A stretch of 11,885 bases of DNA from an uncultured Rikenella sp. Its GTDB lineage: Bacteria > Bacteroidota > Bacteroidia > Bacteroidales > Rikenellaceae. Each line of letters begins with the position of its first letter. Position 1 is the stretch's first letter. The notes under the pieces are model-generated. The model saw nothing but the letters and a program-made list of their open reading frames with translations, made no database searches and was not told where the DNA came from. Below are positions 6,538 through 11,885 of the stretch, piece after piece. The stretch is from contig NZ_CAJTUJ010000054.1 of the NCBI RefSeq assembly GCF_910579375.1, forward strand, positions 1 through 11,885, given 5' to 3'. The translations under genes were made by a program, and so were the position numbers.

Positions 6538-7587
6538 ATGGCAAAAATCAACTTCGGCGGCGTAGAAGAAAGCGTCGTCACCCGCGAAGAATTCCCGCTG
6601 AGCAAAGCGAAAGAGATCCTGAAAGACGAAACCATCGCCGTCATCGGCTACGGCGTTCAAGGGCCCGGCCAGGCCATGAACCTGCGCGACAACGGCTTCA
6701 ACGTCATCGTCGGCCAGCGCAAGAACTCCAAGACCTGGGACAAAGCCGTCGCCGACGGCTGGGTACCCGGCCAGACCCTCTTCGAGATCGAAGAAGCCTG
6801 CGAAAAAGGCACCATCATCCAGTTCCTCCTCTCCGACGCCGGCCAGATCACCCTCTGGCCCACCGTCAAGAAACACCTGACACCCGGGAAAGCCTTGTAC
6901 TTCTCCCACGGCTTCGGGATCACCTATAAGGAAAAGACAGGGATCGTGCCCCCTGCCGATGTCGACGTCATCCTCGTCGCACCGAAAGGATCGGGAACCT
7001 CGCTGCGTCGGATGTTCGTGGCAGGTCGCGGGCTGAACTCCAGCTTCGCCGTCTTCCAGGACGCGACGGGCAAAGCGAAAGACCGCGTTCTCGCCTTAGG
7101 AATCGGCGTCGGCTCAGGCTACCTCTTCGAAACCGACTTCAAACGCGAAGTCTACTCCGACCTGACCGGCGAACGCGGCACCCTGATGGGCGCCATCCAA
7201 GGGATCTTTGCCGCACAATACCAAGTACTGCGCGAGAATGGGCACACCCCCTCCGAAGCCTTCAACGAAACCATCGAAGAGCTCACCCAGTCCCTGATGC
7301 CGCTCGTAGCCGAAAACGGGATGAACTGGATGTACGCCAACTGCTCCACCACCGCCCAGCGCGGCGCCCTGGACTGGTGGAAACCCTTCCGGGATGCGAC
7401 ATTGCCGGTATTCCAGAAACTTTATAGCGAAGTGGCTAATGGGAACGAAGCGCAGCGTTCGATCGACTGCAACTCGAAACCCGACTACCGCGAAGGGCTC
7501 GAAAAAGAGCTCAAAGAGTTGCGCGAGAGCGAGATGTGGCAAGCAGGGATGACCGTGCGCAAATTGCGTCCGGAGAACAACAAATAG
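6538..7587 (+). CDS. ilvC: Ketol-acid reductoisomerase (class I)
   Basis: This 349-residue enzyme isomerises and reduces acetolactate or acetohydroxybutyrate with NAD(P)H and Mg2+, the second shared step of Ile/Val synthesis. The N-terminal Rossmann fold shows AVIGYGVQGPGQAMNLRDNG (nucleotide loop at 37-45) and the cofactor loop VGQRKNSKTW. His124 in YFSHGFGI is the conserved histidine. The C-terminal knotted domain supplies metal ligands Asp208 and Glu212 (SDLTGERGTL) and Glu244 and Glu248 (NETIEELTQ). Their spacing equals that of class I enzymes, and Ser270 in CSTTAQRG is the probable substrate serine. The length fits class I plus a small insertion and excludes the roughly 490-residue class II form of E. 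coli. NADPH versus NADH preference cannot be read with confidence. The start follows an A-rich leader, and the gene ends at TAG in a small hairpin. Confidence 0.96.
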   Translation: MAKINFGGVEESVVTREEFPLSKAKEILKDETIAVIGYGVQGPGQAMNLRDNGFNVIVGQRKNSKTWDKAVADGWVPGQTLFEIEEACEKGTIIQFLLSDAGQITLWPTVKKHLTPGKALYFSHGFGITYKEKTGIVPPADVDVILVAPKGSGTSLRRMFVAGRGLNSSFAVFQDATGKAKDRVLALGIGVGSGYLFETDFKREVYSDLTGERGTLMGAIQGIFAAQYQVLRENGHTPSEAFNETIEELTQSLMPLVAENGMNWMYANCSTTAQRGALDWWKPFRDATLPVFQKLYSEVANGNEAQRSIDCNSKPDYREGLEKELKELRESEMWQAGMTVRKLRPENNK

Positions 7588-7601
7588 ATAGTTATCTATC
7601 T
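7586..7601 (+). terminator. Small hairpin at the ilvC stop codon
   Basis: AGATAG, TTAT and CTATCT form a six-base stem that begins within the ilvC stop codon. It is AT-rich and weak alone, and lies 12 nt before the much stronger palindrome at 7614-7651; it may only be a minor part of the transcript end. Confidence 0.3.
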
Positions 7602-7613
7602 GATTTACAAACG

Positions 7614-7651
7614 ATTATGGGGTGTATTCCGATCGGAATACACCCCATAAT
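7614..7651. terminator. 38-bp perfect palindrome, probable bidirectional terminator
   Basis: The arms ATTATGGGGTGTATTCC and GGAATACACCCCATAAT flank GATC, giving an uninterrupted 17-bp stem with a four-base loop; the whole 38 bp is its own reverse complement. It lies between the convergent ends of ilvC (27 nt upstream) and the LRR gene (21 nt away on the other strand), the standard place for a shared terminator. Neither side has a clean run of T, so termination efficiency is uncertain. Confidence 0.7.
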
Positions 7652-7671
7652 GCTATTTATCCCTCCCCACC

Positions 7672-9123
7672 CTAACTGCGCCGGAACCTCCCATCCTCCT
7701 CATCCCCCTTCTCCCACCCCACCAGCACCACCCTCCACCCCTTCCGTTCCGCCCGTCCGTAGTCCCCCGCCCGATCGTAATCGACCTCCAATTTGCTGAC
7801 CAGCTTCTCGTCCTCAACCTCCTCACACCTTCCCTGCGGCAGCGCATCATAGATCCGGTTCATCCCCTCCTCCGTCAGCCGATTCCCGTAACACTCCAAC
7901 GAGACCAGCCGCTCATTGCCGCCCACCACCAGCTCCGTCAGCCCATTCTTATCGCACGCCAGCCGTTCCAGCAACCCGTTCCGGCTCACATCCAGCACCT
8001 TCAGTTTATTCCGGTAACACAACAACCGCTTCAGCTTCGGATTCCGCGACACATCCAGCACCGTCAGCTCATTCCCATCGCACTTCAACTCCTCGAGCGC
8101 CTCATTTCCGCCGAGCTCCAGCCTCCCGATCCGATTCCGGTAACACCACAACCGCTCCAACTTCGGATTCCGCGACACATCCAACTCCGTCAGCCCGTTA
8201 TCCGAGACCCACACCTCCTCCAACTCCGGATTGTGCGTCACATCCAACCCCCTCAGCTCCGCATGCCGACACGACAACCTCCTCAACCTCCCGTTCCGGC
8301 TCACATCCAGCTCCGTCAGCGGATTGCCCTCACAATCCAACTCCTCCAACTCCGGACAATGCGTCACATCCAACGCCGACAGCTCATTACTGCCGCAGTT
8401 CAACACCCTCAGCCTCCCGTTCCCGCTCACATCCAGCTCCGTCAAATTGCTCCCCATACACTCCAGCACCTCCAGCTCCGGACACCCGCCGACCTCCAGC
8501 CTCCGAAGCTCCGGCCAGTTCCCCCCCAGATCCAACACCCTCAGTCTCCGATTTTTCGACAGCTCCACCCCCTCCAATCGATTAAAATCCGCCTTCAGCA
8601 CCTCCAACTCCGGACACCCGCCGACCTCCAGCCCCCTCAAGTCATTCCCCGAACAAATCAATATTTTCAGCCGCGCCAGAGCCCCGACCTCCAACTCCGA
8701 CAAGCGATTATGCGAACAATCCAACACCTCCAGCCTCGTCAACCGCCCCAGCTCCGGCAGCATCCCCCCCATCCCCCCGCACTCCCACCTCCTGAGCCCC
8801 TCGCACCCCTCCATCGAGAGCTCCGAGAAACCAGTCTCCTCCGCCTCCTTCCTCCCGCACCCGAACTGCCACAACTCGCCCTCCTCTCCCACGATCCGGA
8901 TCCGATACCTCCCCCTCTGTCGATACGTATGCCCGCAATTCCCCCCCTCCAGCGTCTCCGGCATCCTCTCTCCCCGCTCCACCGTCCCGTCCCCCCAGTC
9001 GATCATATAGCGTCCCGTTCCCGCCATCGCGAACCGGAAGCGATTCCGTTCCGGCCGATTTTTGTACCTCCTGACATACCGTGCCGTAAAGGCCAGCGTC
9101 CACCTGTTCAGCCCTTTGTCCAT
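7672..9123 (-). CDS. Leucine-rich repeat protein with N-terminal WGDGT (PKD-like) domain
   Basis: This 483-residue protein has no assigned function. Residues about 28-80 look like a PKD-like beta domain: RFRFAMAGTG, then the hallmark IDWGDGT (41-47), then HTYRQRGRYRIRI. Residues 141-415 hold 13 tandem leucine-rich repeats, 21 residues each except one of 23, with consensus LTxLDVSxNxxLxxLxCxxNx; a partial repeat precedes them at about 130-140. The C-terminus (LVSKLEVDYDRAGDYGRAERKGWRVV) resembles the cap of Bacteroidetes LRR proteins. Such proteins are often exported, yet I see no signal peptide, lipobox or membrane segment from this start or its short upstream extension, so it seems cytoplasmic or to have lost its leader. 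The ATG at 9123 is preceded by GGGAGAAAACGAGT and lies 19 nt after the ABC-F stop. Codons are G-rich (AGG, CGG, GGG, GAG), unlike the C-ending codons of its neighbours. LRRs usually bind proteins; the partner is unknown. Confidence 0.85.
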   Translation of the reverse strand: MDKGLNRWTLAFTARYVRRYKNRPERNRFRFAMAGTGRYMIDWGDGTVERGERMPETLEGGNCGHTYRQRGRYRIRIVGEEGELWQFGCGRKEAEETGFSELSMEGCEGLRRWECGGMGGMLPELGRLTRLEVLDCSHNRLSELEVGALARLKILICSGNDLRGLEVGGCPELEVLKADFNRLEGVELSKNRRLRVLDLGGNWPELRRLEVGGCPELEVLECMGSNLTELDVSGNGRLRVLNCGSNELSALDVTHCPELEELDCEGNPLTELDVSRNGRLRRLSCRHAELRGLDVTHNPELEEVWVSDNGLTELDVSRNPKLERLWCYRNRIGRLELGGNEALEELKCDGNELTVLDVSRNPKLKRLLCYRNKLKVLDVSRNGLLERLACDKNGLTELVVGGNERLVSLECYGNRLTEEGMNRIYDALPQGRCEEVEDEKLVSKLEVDYDRAGDYGRAERKGWRVVLVGWEKGDEEDGRFRRS

Positions 9124-9142
9124 ACTCGTTTTCTCCCATCCG

Positions 9143-11023
<1,881 letters not shown>

Positions 11024-11025
11024 AT

Positions 11026-11487
11026 TTACAGTTGCGGTATTTCGTCGATGAAGCGGTAGCTCCGGGCGGCGTGGTCGATCTGGCAGCAGTAGTGACGCAA
11101 CCCATTGGTCACCACTAAGTAAGGCACCCCGAGCCGGATGTTGTAGTGTGCCACCTGGTTGAATACATCCTGTGTGATGGTCACTCCGGCGGCTTTGCAT
11201 TCGACGACGAGCTGCGGTTCGGCCTGCCGGGAGTAGACGACGATGTCGGCGCGCAGGGCGAATCCGTCGATACGGAGGGGTTGTTCCTGTACGATGCGGT
11301 AAGGGTCGATGCCGCGACTGCCGGTGAGAAAGCGGATAAAGTGCTGCCGTACCCACTCTTCGGGGGTGAGTACGAGCCATTTGCGTCGCAATGCGTCCCA
11401 GACTTCGGGTTTCGGGCCGGCGGCGCGGAGCCGCAGGTCGGCGGCCGGGAGATTCAGGGGGGGATATTTGTCGGGATCGAGCATCAT
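11026..11487 (-). CDS. Stand-alone HsdR N-terminal-like (PD-(D/E)xK) protein
   Basis: This 153-residue protein matches the small family annotated in Bacteroidetes as type I restriction enzyme R protein N-terminal domain. The nuclease-like core is visible: Asp81 in LRADIVVY, Glu96-x-Lys98 in VVECKA, then a helix with QVAHYN (111-116). Family blocks LTPEEWVRQHFI (40-51) and VTNGLRHYCC (127-135) are also present. It lacks the helicase and methylase-contact parts of HsdR, and no hsdM or hsdS is near, so restriction activity is not implied; the true role is unknown. In relatives it is often next to holA, which is not in view. Adjacent ATGs at 11487 and 11484 both give a family-like length; an ATG at 11574 would add 29 unconvincing residues. 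TTATTTTG just before the start resembles a -7 element and would imply an almost leaderless mRNA. It is first of a tight three-gene set with the ABC-F and LRR genes. Confidence 0.85.
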   Translation of the reverse strand: MMLDPDKYPPLNLPAADLRLRAAGPKPEVWDALRRKWLVLTPEEWVRQHFIRFLTGSRGIDPYRIVQEQPLRIDGFALRADIVVYSRQAEPQLVVECKAAGVTITQDVFNQVAHYNIRLGVPYLVVTNGLRHYCCQIDHAARSYRFIDEIPQL

Positions 11488-11582
11488 GAGGTTGCAAAAT
11501 AACGAAATTTTCGGGGCTTTTCTGCTCTCTTCGGAATCAGGCGTCGGAAATCCGGCAGGAGTAGAGGTTTCCATTAGCTGTT

Positions 11583-11598
11583 GGGGTAGAGGCGGCCA
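11583..11598 (+). repeat. 16-bp spacer repeat, copy 2
   Basis: GGGGTAGAGGCGGCCA, identical to 5525-5540. It opens the second repeat zone, about 95 nt upstream (in gene sense) of the HsdR-N-like start. The sequence between that start and this repeat (11488-11582) shows no ORF or strong hairpin. Confidence 0.7.
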
Positions 11599-11662
11599 AT
11601 CGGGAGTGCGGCACGCACCGCCTGCTCGGCGGACGCGTTCGCGCCACGGCGGGCGGCCTTTA

Positions 11663-11676
11663 TTACTTTAAAGTAA
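11663..11676. repeat. 14-bp palindrome, possible diverged H2
   Basis: TTACTTTAAAGTAA is a perfect palindrome embedded in GC-rich repeat DNA and followed by CCGCGCGCCACGCCTTAGG, the same type of flank that precedes H3 elsewhere. By position and the adjacent CTTTA it may be a diverged H2 hairpin; this is an inference. Confidence 0.4.
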
Positions 11677-11687
11677 CCGCGCGCCAC

Positions 11688-11750
11688 GCCTTAGGAGGGA
11701 AATCGTCAAAAAGCACGGACGCGTTTTGGCAAGATTTCCTCGGCGCGCAT
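11688..11750 (+). repeat. Palindromic repeat H3, copy 3, with flank
   Basis: After CGCCTTAGGAGG, the outer arms GGAAATC (11698-11704) and GATTTCC (11733-11739) enclose an imperfect inner stem, CAAAA...GC with GC...TTTTG. The 42-bp length equals that of the copy at 5573-5614. The downstream CGGCGCGCATCGAAGAAC resembles the sequence after that copy. Confidence 0.75.
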
Positions 11751-11760
11751 CGAAGAACAG

Positions 11761-11840
11761 GGCTGTCGGCAGCTTAAGGATGCGCAGCATCCGTCGAAAG
11801 TTTTTTTGGTTCTTTTTGTTCACAAAAAGAACAGTACCCT
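11761..11840 (+). repeat. Structured repeat, H1 + H2 module, copy 2
   Basis: CTTAAGGA leads into H1, a perfect six-base stem GGATGC-GCA-GCATCC (11778-11792), then CGAAAGTTTTTTTGG, then H2 at 11809-11832: GTTCTTTTTGT, two nt, ACAAAAAGAAC. The order and spacing equal copy 1 at 5341-5428. A T run precedes H2 but none follows it. Confidence 0.75.
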
Positions 11841-11863
11841 CCCGTAGAACATACGCGCGCCAC

Positions 11864-11885
11864 GCCTTAAGAGGGAAATCGTCAA
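11864..11885 (+). repeat. Palindromic repeat H3, copy 4, cut by window end
   Basis: GCCTTAAGAGGGAAATCGTC reproduces the left flank and left outer arm of H3 (GGAAATC at 11874-11880) before the window ends. It shows that the repeat zone continues, alternating H3 with H1-H2. Confidence 0.65.

Noticed and set aside
11026..11487. Part of a type I restriction system
   Set aside because: Only the small N-terminal nuclease-like domain is present; there is no helicase, methylase or specificity gene nearby, and stand-alone copies are a known Bacteroidetes family.

Overview
The window looks like chromosomal DNA from a GC-rich member of the Bacteroidales, most like Alistipes/Rikenellaceae. The reasons are: mostly A-rich leaders instead of strong Shine-Dalgarno sites; several candidate promoters resembling the Bacteroidetes TTTG...TAnnTTTG form; an ilvD-ilvB-ilvN-ilvC cluster; the divergent aroQ/xerD pair; a stand-alone HsdR-N-like protein; and a 21-residue leucine-rich-repeat protein with an N-terminal WGDGT domain. 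The genus is an inference from style, not from a search.

Layout. (1) 1-1552: aroQ (minus), then a short AT-rich divergent spacer, then xerD (plus). (2) 1553-7587: the branched-chain amino acid genes ilvD, ilvB, ilvN and ilvC, all plus strand. Together they encode dihydroxyacid dehydratase, both acetohydroxyacid synthase subunits and ketol-acid reductoisomerase, which are three of the shared Ile/Val enzymes. ilvB and ilvN, normally close neighbours, are separated by 575 bp of non-coding, hairpin-rich repeats. (3) 7588-7671: a convergent spacer with a 38-bp perfect palindrome, probably a two-way terminator. (4) 7672-11487: a tightly packed minus-strand set, transcribed in the order HsdR-N-like protein, Uup-type ABC-F ATPase, LRR protein, with gaps of 2 and 19 nt. 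(5) 11488-11885: non-coding DNA carrying the same repeat family as the ilvB-ilvN gap, running off the window end.

The protein-coding content is mostly ordinary housekeeping metabolism. I see no convincing new defence or mobile system. The most interesting signal is the shared structured repeat at about 5340-5660 and 11583-11885. It has at least three hairpin modules, which I call H1, H2 and H3. The H2 stems have the same geometry in the two places (11 + 2 + 11 nt), but four stem positions differ and all four are compensated on the other arm, so pairing is kept while sequence drifts. Secondary points are the separation of ilvN from ilvB with possible independent control, an LRR protein with no export signal and with base use unlike its neighbours, and DNA-level duplication of its repeats.
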